Below are positions 54,055 to 63,738 of a stretch of DNA of 64,000 bases, in pieces. This DNA is from Bacteroides acidifaciens. Its GTDB lineage: Bacteria; Bacteroidota; Bacteroidia; Bacteroidales; Bacteroidaceae. Below the pieces are notes generated by a model. The model was not told where the DNA came from, searched no databases, and saw only the letters and a program-made list of their open reading frames with translations. A program made the translations under genes and the position numbers. The stretch spans positions 1,984,001 to 2,048,000 of the forward strand of contig NZ_CAEUHO010000001.1 in the NCBI RefSeq assembly GCF_903181435.1, given 5' to 3'. How positions within the stretch are numbered: the stretch's first letter is position 1; each line of letters opens with the position of its first letter.

Positions 54055-55161
54055 TTATAACTTATAATCCCATTGCTTCAAAGCAAAATCCCAGTTTTCT
54101 TCTACCAACCGGATTGTACGGTCATCGTATTTATACTTATTCTTTTTATACCCTTTCTTACCGCCTACATACTTCTCTATATCTCCACATGCTTCGGCAA
54201 ATCCGGGGATAGAAAGAGATTTATAAATATTCTCCGTCATTCCCATCGCATCTGCTTCAAAGTCCTCAAACTTCACTTCCATCAGATTGCCTTCAGGAAT
54301 AAAATGTTTGTCCGATTCATACTTATGATAAAGCTTTGCATAAATCGAAAGGATATTTTCCTCTAATTGTTCATTGCTTACATCTTGTAATTTCAACGGC
54401 TGAATCGTGTTTGTAAAGAAACTGCGTGTTGATTCGAATACCGTATAAGGATTACGCATCAGGTAGATAAACTTGCCGTTCGGAAACATTTTTACCAGCT
54501 CCTTCACCCTACCTGTATGCGGTGGATTCTTGCTGAGAAACTGCGTCCCATGTGTGTTCCACAATGAAATCTTAATCAGTTTCGTAAACACCTCTTCAAA
54601 GACTTCCAGTTCGGCATCCGTAATATCATCAAACAGCAGATACTTATCGGCATACTCCTGTTGATATTTCGGCAAGAACCAAAAATTATAATAAGTATAA
54701 GGCATCATATTCGCCAGCGCGAATTCCTCTTCTTGGGGAAGATCCACAGCCAGTTCCATATTATCTGTCGGACGCTTGTCCGGCATCAGCCAACTCATAT
54801 TTTTCTTGAAGAAAGGCTGTCCCCACATCATCAGATGAGGAAACACGGTCTGATACGTCGTATTATACCCAAAGTGCTTGTCGCAGGAAAACACATTATG
54901 CACAAAAGTCGTTCCACTCCGCCAGTGCCCCAGGATAAATACAGGGTCATGTTCCAACGATTGATTAGCCAACAACTTCTCATATCGGCTATTCTGTAAG
55001 GCAGCCAATGGAGAAAGTAAGCGGCACACCGCCTTTGTCAACCGGTATTTCCCCTTATAGGACGCATCAATTTCACGACCGGCGGTAATAGCCTTAAATG
55101 TTTTCCAATCAGCACCTACCAATGTATTAATCGGAAGTTTATTAAATTCGAGTAATCCCAT
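54055..55161 (-). CDS. PAPS-dependent sulfotransferase
   Basis: A 368-residue sulfotransferase-family protein. The 5'-phosphosulfate loop is ILGHWRSGTTFVHNV (about 76-90, like PKSGTTW). The 3'-phosphate-binding segment is FIYLMRNPYTVFESTRSFF, with the Arg and Ser that bind PAPS. It lies 6 bases after cysN at the end of a PAPS-synthesis operon. The same layout occurs at the B. thetaiotaomicron BT_0416 locus, whose sulfotransferase was reported in 2022 to sulfate cholesterol and other steroids. Whether this orthologue has the same acceptor is inference. Confidence 0.9.
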   Translation of the reverse strand: MGLLEFNKLPINTLVGADWKTFKAITAGREIDASYKGKYRLTKAVCRLLSPLAALQNSRYEKLLANQSLEHDPVFILGHWRSGTTFVHNVFSCDKHFGYNTTYQTVFPHLMMWGQPFFKKNMSWLMPDKRPTDNMELAVDLPQEEEFALANMMPYTYYNFWFLPKYQQEYADKYLLFDDITDAELEVFEEVFTKLIKISLWNTHGTQFLSKNPPHTGRVKELVKMFPNGKFIYLMRNPYTVFESTRSFFTNTIQPLKLQDVSNEQLEENILSIYAKLYHKYESDKHFIPEGNLMEVKFEDFEADAMGMTENIYKSLSIPGFAEACGDIEKYVGGKKGYKKNKYKYDDRTIRLVEENWDFALKQWDYKL

Positions 55162-55167
55162 ACTTTC

Positions 55168-56628
55168 TTACTTTATAATTTTCACAGCAAATCCCTGGCG
55201 TTCCAGTTCTTTTACCGCTTTCTCTACAGCCCCATAATGTTCCGGGGCAATCCCCAGTTTTGAAAAATCCAATACAGGAATATCATCCGTATTGCTCATA
55301 TCCTTCACCTCTACCTTGTCGATAATCATACCTACCGCTGAAGTATTATTTGTAATCGGGTCAATCAGGATGAACGAGCCACAGGATTTATTCTTCTTAT
55401 AAGAATCAAAGAACAATTCTTTGGCAGTAGTCAGCACCACACGGGCTATCTGATTCAACTGCAAAGGCAAAGTTTCTTTCGTTAATTGTCCGTTATCCAA
55501 AGACAGATGTTCCATTGTATTTACATCTACCTTATATTTAATCGTATCAATACGCGTACGGCTTAGATTGGTAGTCTGCTTGATAAAAAACGATTTGTTA
55601 ACGTCCATCGGCTCTTCATCCATCCATACCATCATCGCCTCAAAGTTACGGTCAACAGTCGGCATATTACTGGGATGCACAAGCATTTCACCGCGAGACA
55701 CATCAATCTCATCTTCCAAAGTTAGCGTAACCGATTGCGGCGGGAAAGCGTAATCCAATTCCCCGTCATAAGTCGCAATACTCTTTACTCTCGATGTTTT
55801 GCCGGAAGGAAGTGCCATCACCGTATCCCCTTTTCGAACGATACCTGACGCTACTTTACCACAAAAACCTCTAAAGTCCAGATTCGGGCGAAGCACATAT
55901 TGAACCGGGAAACGGAAGTCAGTCAGATTATGGTCATTATCAATATGAACAGTCTCAAGGAAATCCAGCAGAGAAGTACCTTTATACCACGGAGTACGCT
56001 CTGATTTATCCACTACGTTATCGCCATCCAATGCAGAAAGAGGTATGCAATTCACATCAGGAATACCCAACGGAGCCACGAACTTCTTATATTCCGTAAC
56101 GATATCATTAAAACGCTCTTCTGAGAAGTCCACCAAGTCCATTTTGTTGACAGCTAACACCACATGCTTGATACCTAACAAAGACACCAGGAAAGTATGG
56201 CGGCGAGTTTGAGTAATCACTCCTGTACGGGCATCCACCAGGATAATCGCCAAATTAGCCGTAGAGCCACCGGTAATCATATTACGTGTATATTGCTCAT
56301 GCCCCGGAGTATCTGCAATGATAAACTTACGTCCGTTGGTAGAGAAATAACGATAAGCCACATCAATCGTGATACCTTGTTCGCGTTCAGCCTTCAAGCC
56401 GTCGAGCAGCAGCGCATAGTCGATATGCTCTCCCGCATTACCCACACGTTTGCTGTCGCGTTCCAACGCATCCAACTGATCCTCATACAGTTTCTTACTG
56501 TCAAACAACAAGCGCCCAATCAGCGTCGATTTTCCATCATCCACCGAACCGGCTGTCAACAGTCTCAGCAAGTCTTTCTGTTCATCTTTATCTAGAAAAG
56601 CCTTTATATCTAATTTATTATCTGCCAT
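55168..56628 (-). CDS. cysN: Sulfate adenylyltransferase large subunit (GTPase)
   Basis: A 486-residue EF-Tu-like GTPase that powers CysD. G1 [17 protein letters not shown]3 [13 protein letters not shown]4 NKMD, followed by two beta-barrel domains (e.g. [16 protein letters not shown]). Start ATG 56628; GTG 56631 is the longer option. No CysC fusion at the C-terminus; cysC is a separate gene upstream. Couples GTP hydrolysis to APS formation. Confidence 0.96.
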   Translation of the reverse strand: MADNKLDIKAFLDKDEQKDLLRLLTAGSVDDGKSTLIGRLLFDSKKLYEDQLDALERDSKRVGNAGEHIDYALLLDGLKAEREQGITIDVAYRYFSTNGRKFIIADTPGHEQYTRNMITGGSTANLAIILVDARTGVITQTRRHTFLVSLLGIKHVVLAVNKMDLVDFSEERFNDIVTEYKKFVAPLGIPDVNCIPLSALDGDNVVDKSERTPWYKGTSLLDFLETVHIDNDHNLTDFRFPVQYVLRPNLDFRGFCGKVASGIVRKGDTVMALPSGKTSRVKSIATYDGELDYAFPPQSVTLTLEDEIDVSRGEMLVHPSNMPTVDRNFEAMMVWMDEEPMDVNKSFFIKQTTNLSRTRIDTIKYKVDVNTMEHLSLDNGQLTKETLPLQLNQIARVVLTTAKELFFDSYKKNKSCGSFILIDPITNNTSAVGMIIDKVEVKDMSNTDDIPVLDFSKLGIAPEHYGAVEKAVKELERQGFAVKIIK

Positions 56629-56640
56629 CACTTTTTAAAT

Positions 56641-56731
56641 TAAAAATTGAGAATTGAGAATTGAAAAATGAGAATTAAAAACCGCATAATGCTATTTTTT
56701 TAATTTTTAACTCTCAACTTTCAATTTTCTA
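56641..56731. repeat. AT-rich inverted and direct repeats between cysD and cysN
   Basis: The gap carries two tandem TTGAGAA(T) units and a related inverted copy (AAAATTGA... against ...TCAATTTT), forming an imperfect hairpin of about 30-bp arms. Such AATTGAGAATT repeats are widespread between Bacteroides genes. It could tune cysN expression relative to cysD or be a decayed mobile repeat. Confidence 0.65.
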
Positions 56732-57637
56732 AAAGTATCCTTCACGTTTCTTTTGTTCCATACTACCTTCCTGGTCAAAGTCTATCACACGAGTAGTACG
56801 TTCGCTCTTAGTGGTAGTCATCATCTCTTCCACAATTTCCTCAATGGTAGCGGCTCCACTTTCCACAGCGCCGGTCAGCGGCCAGCAACCTAATGTACGG
56901 AAACGAACCATTTTCATTTCAATCTGGTCACGGTATTTATCAGGCAGACGTTCGTCATCCGCCATAATGATATTTCCGTCAAGATTGATTACAGGACGTT
57001 CTTTAGCATAATAAAGTGGAACAATCGGAATATTCTCCAGACGGATATACTGCCAAATATCCAGTTCCGTCCAGTTACTAATCGGGAATACGCGGATACT
57101 CTCCCCCTTATGCACACGCGCATTATAAATATCCCACAACTCAGGACGTTGATTTTTCGGATCCCATTGGTGGAACTTATCCCGGAACGAGAAAATACGT
57201 TCCTTCGCACGTGATTTCTCTTCATCACGACGAGCACCGCCAAAAGCTGCGTCAAATTTATATTTATCAAGCGCGTGAAGCAAGGCCTGCGTTTTCATCA
57301 AATCCGTATGCACTTTACTTCCATGTGTAAAAGGCCCTACCCCTGCATGAAAAGCTTCCATATTGCTTTCCACAATCAGATTCCATCCATACTTCTTCGC
57401 ATATTCATCACGGAACTGAATCATCTCCTTAAATTTCCATTTCGAGTCGATATGCATCAATGGGAATGGTACCTTACCAGGATAAAACGCTTTTTCAGCC
57501 AAGCGCACCATTACCGAAGAATCCTTTCCGATACTGTAAAGCATCACCGGATTCTCAAATTCCGCCGCCACCTCGCGGATGATATGAATAGACTCTGCTT
57601 CGAGTTCCTTCAAGTGGCTTAATTTATATTCTTCCAT
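56729..57637 (-). CDS. cysD: Sulfate adenylyltransferase small subunit
   Basis: A 302-residue PAPS-reductase/ATP pyrophosphatase-fold protein. [17 protein letters not shown] is the PP-loop; [26 protein letters not shown] and [15 protein letters not shown] are diagnostic CysD motifs. With CysN it makes adenosine 5'-phosphosulfate from ATP and sulfate. Confidence 0.97.
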   Translation of the reverse strand: MEEYKLSHLKELEAESIHIIREVAAEFENPVMLYSIGKDSSVMVRLAEKAFYPGKVPFPLMHIDSKWKFKEMIQFRDEYAKKYGWNLIVESNMEAFHAGVGPFTHGSKVHTDLMKTQALLHALDKYKFDAAFGGARRDEEKSRAKERIFSFRDKFHQWDPKNQRPELWDIYNARVHKGESIRVFPISNWTELDIWQYIRLENIPIVPLYYAKERPVINLDGNIIMADDERLPDKYRDQIEMKMVRFRTLGCWPLTGAVESGAATIEEIVEEMMTTTKSERTTRVIDFDQEGSMEQKKREGYF

Positions 57638-57664
57638 TACTAAAATAATGATTTTATTCTTCTA

Positions 57665-58273
57665 CTAAACATTCTTCTTCACTTTAGGCAAAATAAGTTC
57701 CAACAAACGATTCACCGACTCTTCCAGGCTCAACTTCGAAGTATCCAATGCCAAAGCTGGATACTCGGGAACTTCAAACGGAGCGGAAATCCCCGTAAAA
57801 TTCTGAATTTCTCCTTTCCGTGCTTTCGCATACAAGCCTTTCACGTCACGCTTCTCGCACTCTTCTAGCGGAGTACTCACAAATATTTCCAAGAAATCAT
57901 CTTTTCCGATAATATTCGCAGCCATTTCGCGAATATCATTATTAGGGCTAATAAATGCCGCAATCGTAATAATACCACTATCCAAAAAAAGCTTGGACAC
58001 TTCGGCTATACGACGTATATTTTCCACTCGGTCAGACTCAGAGAACCCCAGGTTATTATTAATTCCGCTACGGATATTATCACCGTCCAAGATACGGCAA
58101 AGCAATCCACGCTTATGAAGTTCACGTTCCAGCGCAATAGCGATTGTACTTTTCCCCGACCCACTCAATCCGGTAAACCAAATCATTACGCTATGTTGCC
58201 CTAGAAGTTCTTCTTTGTCCCGGCGTGTCATCATGCGGTCGAAAATAGGATATATATGATTCTTTTCTTCCAT
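57665..58273 (-). CDS. cysC: Adenylylsulfate kinase
   Basis: A 202-residue APS kinase that makes PAPS. Walker A GLSGSGKST, then LLCRILDGDNIRSGINNNLGFSESDRVENIRRIAEV and AFISPNNDIREM, the family signature. The N-terminal 25 residues hold HIYPIFDRMMTRRDKEELLG. It sits between the permease and cysD. Confidence 0.97.
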   Translation of the reverse strand: MEEKNHIYPIFDRMMTRRDKEELLGQHSVMIWFTGLSGSGKSTIAIALERELHKRGLLCRILDGDNIRSGINNNLGFSESDRVENIRRIAEVSKLFLDSGIITIAAFISPNNDIREMAANIIGKDDFLEIFVSTPLEECEKRDVKGLYAKARKGEIQNFTGISAPFEVPEYPALALDTSKLSLEESVNRLLELILPKVKKNV

Positions 58274-58289
58274 TTATAAATTAGTTTTA

Positions 58290-59843
58290 TTAAAAGTTCC
58301 AAATCATCGGAATCAGAATAACAGAGATTAAGAAAGTAATGATATTAAGCGGCAAACCGATACGAACAAAATCCGTAAACTTATAGTTACCGATACCCTG
58401 TACAATCAAATTAGTCTGATAACCGATAGGTGTAGAGAAGCTGGCAGACGCAGCCATACAGATCACAACAAAGAAGGGCGTCGGGCTTACCCCCAACTGG
58501 GCAGCAATGGACAACGCCAACGGGAATGCCAGAGCCGCAGCCGCATTGTTTGTAATCAGCTCCGTAAATAGATTCGTGATGATAAACAACATTGCAAGCA
58601 GCACGTGCGGTCCGTAGTCGTCACTCAGCCCGATAATGAACTTCGCGACGCAATCAGCCACACCCGAATTCACCATCGCCTTGCTGATAGCAAAAGCACA
58701 GGCAATAGTAATCAGAATATCCCACGAGATATATTTAGTATATTTACGGGCAGGGAACAGATTCGTCCATGCCATGATAATAGTAGTAATAGAAACAAAG
58801 AAAAACATATCCAGCTTAATGTCCGGAAACAATTCCTTCGTTACCGGAAGTTCCCCCACTGTTGCGCCGACAATCATCAATACCAATAACAACAAAGCAA
58901 ACCAACGTTTCTTTTTCCCCGTAGTATCCGGCTCATTTCCATTAGTCAACAGCACGAATACCGAAGATTCGCCCCATGTCGGGATAAATGTATCATCCGC
59001 CATCACCACCAGCGTATCACCTTCGTGAAGTACCACATCATTCAGATTATCCACAAATCGTTGTCCGTTACGTGTCTTGATTTCCTTCACTTCGACACCA
59101 TAATGACGCTGGAAATTAAAATCCTTCAACTTTTTATTGATACCGGGAAAACGGGCACCCAAAACTGCTTCCACTCTATGCAGCTTTTCTCCTTCTTCTA
59201 CATCCTCATCAGGTACAGCCGTATCCGGACGCGCATCGGGCAACAAGCGTTTCGAGAAAACAAAAAGATAAATAATCCCAGCTATCGCGATAAAGATTCC
59301 CACCTTTCCGAGTTCAAACATCGAAAAGCCTTCAAATCCGGCTTCCAATATCATTCCGTGCACTACCAAATTCGTAGAAGTACCGATTAGCGTACAAATA
59401 CCACCCAGAATAGTCACATATGAAAGAGGAATCAAAAACTTTGTAGCGGGGAGCTTGACCGACTTTGCCCAGTGTTTGATAATCGGAGCAAAAATAACCA
59501 CAACAGGAGTATTATTCAGGAAAGCAGAAATAAACGCAACCGAAGGCAAGATACGCAACTGCGCCTTAAACACTGTTGTCTTACCCTGAGGTAGCAATTT
59601 CTTAATCACTTGCCCCAATGTACCCGACTGACGAATACCTTCACTCACCAAAAACAGCAAAGCAACGGTAATCATCCCCTTGTTGCTGAACCCTTCAAGC
59701 ATCTCTTTAGGAGTCAGGATACCGACACACAAAAATAAAACCACTACCGAAAAAAGTACCATACCCGGTCGCATTTTGTCCGCAACCAAAGCAGCTACCA
59801 TTCCTAATAGAGACAATAGTACAAATACAATTTCAAATGTCAT
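58290..59843 (-). CDS. SLC13-family permease, probable sulfate importer
   Basis: A 517-residue divalent anion:sodium symporter-type protein with about ten membrane segments. FSTPIGYQTNLIVQGIGNYKF near the C-terminus and LIGTSTNLVVHGMILEAGF near 165 are the paired SNT/QTN substrate motifs of this family. A cytosolic RCK_C-like domain (about 215-300, FQRHYGVEVKEIKTRNGQRF) splits the helices. In a cysteine/PAPS operon sulfate is the likely substrate. Confidence 0.92.
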   Translation of the reverse strand: MTFEIVFVLLSLLGMVAALVADKMRPGMVLFSVVVLFLCVGILTPKEMLEGFSNKGMITVALLFLVSEGIRQSGTLGQVIKKLLPQGKTTVFKAQLRILPSVAFISAFLNNTPVVVIFAPIIKHWAKSVKLPATKFLIPLSYVTILGGICTLIGTSTNLVVHGMILEAGFEGFSMFELGKVGIFIAIAGIIYLFVFSKRLLPDARPDTAVPDEDVEEGEKLHRVEAVLGARFPGINKKLKDFNFQRHYGVEVKEIKTRNGQRFVDNLNDVVLHEGDTLVVMADDTFIPTWGESSVFVLLTNGNEPDTTGKKKRWFALLLLVLMIVGATVGELPVTKELFPDIKLDMFFFVSITTIIMAWTNLFPARKYTKYISWDILITIACAFAISKAMVNSGVADCVAKFIIGLSDDYGPHVLLAMLFIITNLFTELITNNAAAALAFPLALSIAAQLGVSPTPFFVVICMAASASFSTPIGYQTNLIVQGIGNYKFTDFVRIGLPLNIITFLISVILIPMIWNF

Positions 59844-59854
59844 ATAAACATTAA

Positions 59855-60679
59855 TTAGTGTTCTCTTTTGGGCTCAACGATAAACCAAGGATTCAATAAG
59901 TCTTCCTTGTTATATCGTAGAGGTTCGTCTTTTCCAGCCTGATACACTTCCATTCCGGCGGCACGAGCTATCGCATGTCCGGCAGCCGTGTCCCATTCCA
60001 TCGTTGGAGCGAAACGCGGATACACATCCGCCTTTCCTTCCGCAACCAGACAGATTTTGATAGAACTTCCGCTGGATATCAACTCAACGCTGCCATATTT
60101 CTTCCTCAAATCTGCGATATATTCTTCCGTTTCTGGCGAAAGGTGCGAACGGGAAGCCACTACAATAAAACGCTCACGAACATCTTCCAACGGCATCCGG
60201 TCCGACTCCTTTATCAACTGCTCCAATGACACTCCGTCATCTTCCAGACCGATAATACCGGAACATTTATAAGCTCCTACACCTTCAACCGCAAAATAAA
60301 GTTCTTTTCTTACTGGTACATAAATAACCCCCATCACAGGCACGGAATTCTGCACCAAAGCTATATTTACAGTAAATTCACCGTTGCGCTTGATAAACTC
60401 TTTCGTCCCGTCCAACGGATCTACAACCCATAAAGTATCCCATGTACGACGGACCTCATAATCCAAATGCTTCCCTTCTTCACTAAGAACAGGAAAAGGA
60501 GTCCCGTCCAAAATAGCGACAATAGCCTCATGCGCCTTCCTGTCTGCTATTGTCAGCGGAGAGTTATCAGCTTTTCGTTCTATCTCGAAGTCCGATGCCG
60601 GATCTTCATAAATAGAAAGTATTTCTTTACCAGCTTTTAATGCCGCATCGATGGCAGCCATTACATATTTTTGTTTCAT
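59855..60679 (-). CDS. cysQ: 3'(2'),5'-bisphosphate nucleotidase
   Basis: A 274-residue inositol-monophosphatase-fold enzyme that removes PAP left by sulfotransfer. Metal motifs: VLSEEGKHL, WVVDPLDGTKEF (DPLDGT) and APTMEWDTAAGHAIA. First gene of the PAPS operon, which suits disposal of the inhibitory product. A promoter lies 63 bases upstream. Confidence 0.96.
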   Translation of the reverse strand: MKQKYVMAAIDAALKAGKEILSIYEDPASDFEIERKADNSPLTIADRKAHEAIVAILDGTPFPVLSEEGKHLDYEVRRTWDTLWVVDPLDGTKEFIKRNGEFTVNIALVQNSVPVMGVIYVPVRKELYFAVEGVGAYKCSGIIGLEDDGVSLEQLIKESDRMPLEDVRERFIVVASRSHLSPETEEYIADLRKKYGSVELISSGSSIKICLVAEGKADVYPRFAPTMEWDTAAGHAIARAAGMEVYQAGKDEPLRYNKEDLLNPWFIVEPKREH

Positions 60680-60741
60680 TCAATCCCTTCATTAATACCT
60701 TATTTTCGTTAAGGCTGTGAATCATCCAAATTAAGAGTTGA

Positions 60742-60749
60742 CAAAAGTA
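60742..60749 (-). promoter_or_regulatory. Promoter -7 element for the sulfation operon
   Basis: TACTTTTG on the minus strand, exact consensus, before cysQ. Gaps of 12-91 bases between cysQ, permease, cysC, cysD, cysN, sulfotransferase and PCMD gene make this the likely common promoter. Confidence 0.7.
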
Positions 60750-60850
60750 AAAACTTTCTTTACTATAAAAGTTTCCCCACTATCATTTATAACTTCTTTT
60801 AGTAGAAAGATAAAAATATCTAAACGGAATAACCTTTCTTCTCTCTCAAT

Positions 60851-60880
60851 AAAAAAGCAGTAACTTCCCAGTTACCGCCT
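60851..60880 (-). terminator. Terminator after the SPOR gene
   Basis: On the minus strand GCGGTAACT / AGTTACTGC (one mismatch), then six T. It separates the SPOR lipoprotein gene from the sulfation operon promoter. Confidence 0.8.
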
Positions 60881-60932
60881 TCTTATTTGGAAAGAACGCT
60901 TGTCCTCTCCAATATATATTACCAAAAAGAAA

Positions 60933-61427
60933 TCAATATACACGATACAGCAACCAAGCTCCCTGGAAATCCGAACGGTTCGGATACTTAGCCTTGAATG
61001 CATCGCGAGCTTCGGCAGCAGCAGCTTTATCAGCAAATGAACTTACAATAACACGATACATTGCCTTGTCTGCATTAAATGCGATAGTAGAGTGGTAACC
61101 TTGTGCGTCTAACCAGTCTTTCAGACCTTCTGCATTTGCTTTCACACCGAAGCTACCAGCCACAACACTATAATCTTTCAATCCTTCATTGCCGGAAACC
61201 ACTGTAACCTTTTCCTGGCGAACACCGGATGTATCTGCCACTTTAGGCGTTGTCACAGGAGCTGCAACTACCGGAGTCACCTCTACTGGAGCTTCCACTT
61301 GCGGTTCAGCCAGTTCCTGCTGTTTCGCTTTCTCATAAGCTTTCTTATAGGCACTTTCACTGGATTTACAAGAAGCAAATGCCAGCACCAAGCATATTCC
61401 CATTCCTAATACGACTAATTTTTTCAT
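60933..61427 (-). CDS. SPOR-domain lipoprotein
   Basis: A 164-residue lipoprotein: signal LVVLGMGICLVLAFASC with a lipobox cysteine at about 20. A Lys/Glu helix and a Pro/Val/Thr linker follow. A C-terminal SPOR domain at about 85-164 (YSVVAGSFGVKANAEGLKDWLDAQG, RVIVSSFADKAAAAEARDAFK) would bind denuded septal peptidoglycan. Convergent with nothing; separate transcript. Confidence 0.9.
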   Translation of the reverse strand: MKKLVVLGMGICLVLAFASCKSSESAYKKAYEKAKQQELAEPQVEAPVEVTPVVAAPVTTPKVADTSGVRQEKVTVVSGNEGLKDYSVVAGSFGVKANAEGLKDWLDAQGYHSTIAFNADKAMYRVIVSSFADKAAAAEARDAFKAKYPNRSDFQGAWLLYRVY

Positions 61428-61543
61428 AATCCTATACTCTATTTTAATTAATAATTCAACGTTCCCGTCTATCTATATTTAGTTTCGGGCAACAAAATAA
61501 TAGAAATTTTATCATCCGGCAAAGAAATCCGTCAAAAAAACGT

Positions 61544-62317
61544 CTATTCCTGCTTTTTCTTGTAAGAAATCGTCCCCGTTGCCTGGTTGGTAGGCATCAA
61601 AAGCACTTCCGCAATCTGAATATGCTTCGGAGCCGATGCAGCAAAATAAACCGTTTCGGCGATATCATCTCCTGTCAACGGACGTATTCCCTTGTAGAAA
61701 TTATCAGCAGCTTCCTTATCGCCCCGATAACGCACCACTGAGAAATTCGTCTCCACCATACCCGGTTTGATGTTCGTAACCCTTAACGGAGTATCTACTA
61801 AATCAATACGCAAGCCGTCCGAAAGCGCTTTCACGGCAGCCTTAGTGGCACAATACACACTTCCGCCCGGATAAGCAGCGTCACCGGCAATGGAACCGAT
61901 ATTGATAACATGCCCCTGTCCGCGTTCCACCATGCCGGGAACCACAAGACGTGTCATTGCCAATAATCCTTTTATATTCGTATCAATCATGATATCCCAT
62001 TCGTCCAGGCTGCCTTCGAACTCCTTGTCCACCCCGATCACCAGTCCGGCATTGTTTATCAGCAAATCGATTTCAGCCCATTCTCGTGGCAACTCTTCCA
62101 GTGCTGCCTCAATCTTTTTACGACTACTTACGTCACAAAGAAACGACCACGTCACCACTTTGGGATATTCCATCTTCAACTCATATATCAACTTCTCCAA
62201 TTTTGAAGCATTACGAGCATTCAAAATCAAGTTCCATCCTTCTTTCGCAAATTTACGGGCACAAGCTTTACCAATTCCGCTAGTTGCGCCAGTAATTAAA
62301 ACAATTTTATTATCCAT
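61544..62317 (-). CDS. Short-chain dehydrogenase/reductase (YdfG-like)
   Basis: A 257-residue classical SDR. NAD(P) loop GATSGIGKAC, NNAGLVIG, and the catalytic Tyr-xxx-Lys in GGSVYCATKAAVKA with Ser in NIGSIAGDAAYPG. KPGMVETNF and the C-terminal region match hydroxy-acid dehydrogenases of the YdfG type. Start moved to MDNKIVLITG at 62317. Substrate not determined. Confidence 0.9.
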   Translation of the reverse strand: MDNKIVLITGATSGIGKACARKFAKEGWNLILNARNASKLEKLIYELKMEYPKVVTWSFLCDVSSRKKIEAALEELPREWAEIDLLINNAGLVIGVDKEFEGSLDEWDIMIDTNIKGLLAMTRLVVPGMVERGQGHVINIGSIAGDAAYPGGSVYCATKAAVKALSDGLRIDLVDTPLRVTNIKPGMVETNFSVVRYRGDKEAADNFYKGIRPLTGDDIAETVYFAASAPKHIQIAEVLLMPTNQATGTISYKKKQE

Positions 62318-62477
62318 TATGTTTTGGTTTATAATATTCGGTAGCAAAAGTACGCCTTAAGTCATATTGGTTAGTCTCGAAAGCCCGTTAAATAAGATTA
62401 AACCATAAAAGAAAAAAAGAATTATAAAACTAAGCACTTTTTCTTCGTCTTCATGAACAACCTTTCGATAAAAATGT

Positions 62478-62485
62478 TATATTTG
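62478..62485 (+). promoter_or_regulatory. Promoter -7 element for the YtxH trio
   Basis: TATATTTG, exact consensus, 33 bases before the YtxH-like ATG. Confidence 0.7.
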
Positions 62486-62517
62486 TTGTATCGTAATCAT
62501 TTTAAATATTACAAATT

Positions 62518-62727
62518 ATGAAAGGATTGAATGTATTAGCAGCTTTTTTGGGTGGTGCAGCCGTAGGTGCAGCCCTTGGTATTTTGTTTGCTCCTGAAAA
62601 GGGAGAAGATACCCGTCATAAAATCGCCGAGATTCTACGCAAGAAAGGAATCAAGCTCAACCGCAGTGAAATGGAAAATCTCGTAGACGAGATTGCTGCC
62701 GAGATGAAAGGAGAAATAGCAGAGTAA
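62518..62727 (+). CDS. YtxH-domain protein
   Basis: A 69-residue protein: a Gly/Ala-rich membrane helix (LAAFLGGAAVGAALGILFAPEKG, residues 6-28) followed by an amphipathic charged helix. This is the YtxH family, often stress related. First of three co-directional small genes with gaps of 32 and 3 bases. Confidence 0.9.
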   Translation: MKGLNVLAAFLGGAAVGAALGILFAPEKGEDTRHKIAEILRKKGIKLNRSEMENLVDEIAAEMKGEIAE

Positions 62728-62759
62728 GTGAGTAACAAAAGACTAAAAACAGAGCAACT

Positions 62760-63122
62760 ATGTTTGGGAATGATAAAAGTATTGAGAATTTTCAACAGTT
62801 ATTTTTCGAGTTCAAGAAGTATTTGGAACTTCAAAAAGAATATGCCAAATTAGAATTAACAGAAAAGTTAACCATACTTTTCTCAACATTAATCATGGTT
62901 TTAATACTAATTATTCTTGGCATGGTAGCCCTGTTTTATTTATTTTTCACACTGGCTTATATTTTGGAACCATTCGTAGGAGGACTCATGGCAAGTTTTG
63001 CCATCATTGCAGGTATCAATCTTGCCATCATTGCTATCATTGTCATTTTCCGGAAGCGGCTTATCATCTCACCCTTAGTCAATTTCCTCGCTAATTTATT
63101 TCTAACCGATTCAAATAAATAA
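62760..63122 (+). CDS. Phage-holin-family (DUF1469/YqjE-like) membrane protein
   Basis: A 120-residue protein with an amphipathic N-terminal helix and two membrane helices (LFSTLIMVLILIILGMVALFYLFF and ASFAIIAGINLAIIAIIVIF). This layout is that of chromosomal YqjE-like proteins that associate with YtxH/YqjD-type proteins; despite the family name it is a host envelope gene, not prophage. Confidence 0.85.
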   Translation: MFGNDKSIENFQQLFFEFKKYLELQKEYAKLELTEKLTILFSTLIMVLILIILGMVALFYLFFTLAYILEPFVGGLMASFAIIAGINLAIIAIIVIFRKRLIISPLVNFLANLFLTDSNK

Positions 63123-63125
63123 GTT

Positions 63126-63383
63126 ATGAGTTCGCAGACAGTACATAAATATACTTTAGAAGAAATTGCCGAACGTAAAAAGCAATTACAACATGAGATT
63201 CAGGTCCAGAAAAAAGCAATAATTACCACTACCCGCGAAATATTCGCTCCTGTTGCTCCGACAGCCAATAAGGCGGACGCCATCATGCGCTCGTTCAATA
63301 CCGGTATGGCTGTCTTTGATGGAGTGGTGATGGGGATTAAGATTATGCGGAAGGTGCGTGCGTATTTCAAGAAACTGAAATAA
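63126..63383 (+). CDS. Small basic protein of the YtxH trio
   Basis: An 85-residue protein with a charged N-terminal helix (LEEIAERKKQLQHEIQVQKKAII) and a weakly hydrophobic middle (SFNTGMAVFDGVVMGIKIM). Gap of 3 bases to the upstream gene. Matches the third position of the YqjD/YqjE/YqjK-like trio; function unknown. Confidence 0.7.
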   Translation: MSSQTVHKYTLEEIAERKKQLQHEIQVQKKAIITTTREIFAPVAPTANKADAIMRSFNTGMAVFDGVVMGIKIMRKVRAYFKKLK

Positions 63384-63736
63384 GATGACTCATTTTTCGT
63401 ACTTATTCGTGAGGTATTAAACAACCGGAGAGGTACAATAGGTACCCCCTCATTTTCCACACACCCGTGCGCGTAATAATTAAGGTATAGAATATCAAAA
63501 ACTAATCAAAAATTCTATTATTTATCATAATTCATACTACCTGCTACATGTACATTATGTAATGCGATATTATTCGAAACACGAACAGATAGAAGTATCA
63601 AAAAAACTCATATATAAGTTTTTCTTGCGTGCACCTTATAAATATGCGGGCGCATACACATACGCATGTGTGTGTGAAAAGAGCCCCGAGAAAAGTGTAC
63701 CTACTGTACCCGTTAATAACATAGTGCTTTGCGAGT
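63384..63736. repeat. Intergenic region with imperfect long inverted repeat
   Basis: No gene is seen. GGTACAATAGGTAC at 63432-63445 is mirrored by GTACCTACTGTACC at 63697-63710, and TTTTCCACACAC near 63453 is mirrored by GTGTGTGAAAA at 63670-63680. A hairpin AAAAACT / AGTTTTT lies at 63602-63623. The structure looks like a decayed mobile or regulatory element about 280 bases long. Confidence 0.6.
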
Positions 63737-63738
63737 TC

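Noticed and set aside
62760..63122. Second prophage, because of the phage-holin-family match
   Set aside because: No other phage genes are adjacent; the YtxH-linked YqjE-like arrangement is a common chromosomal trio.
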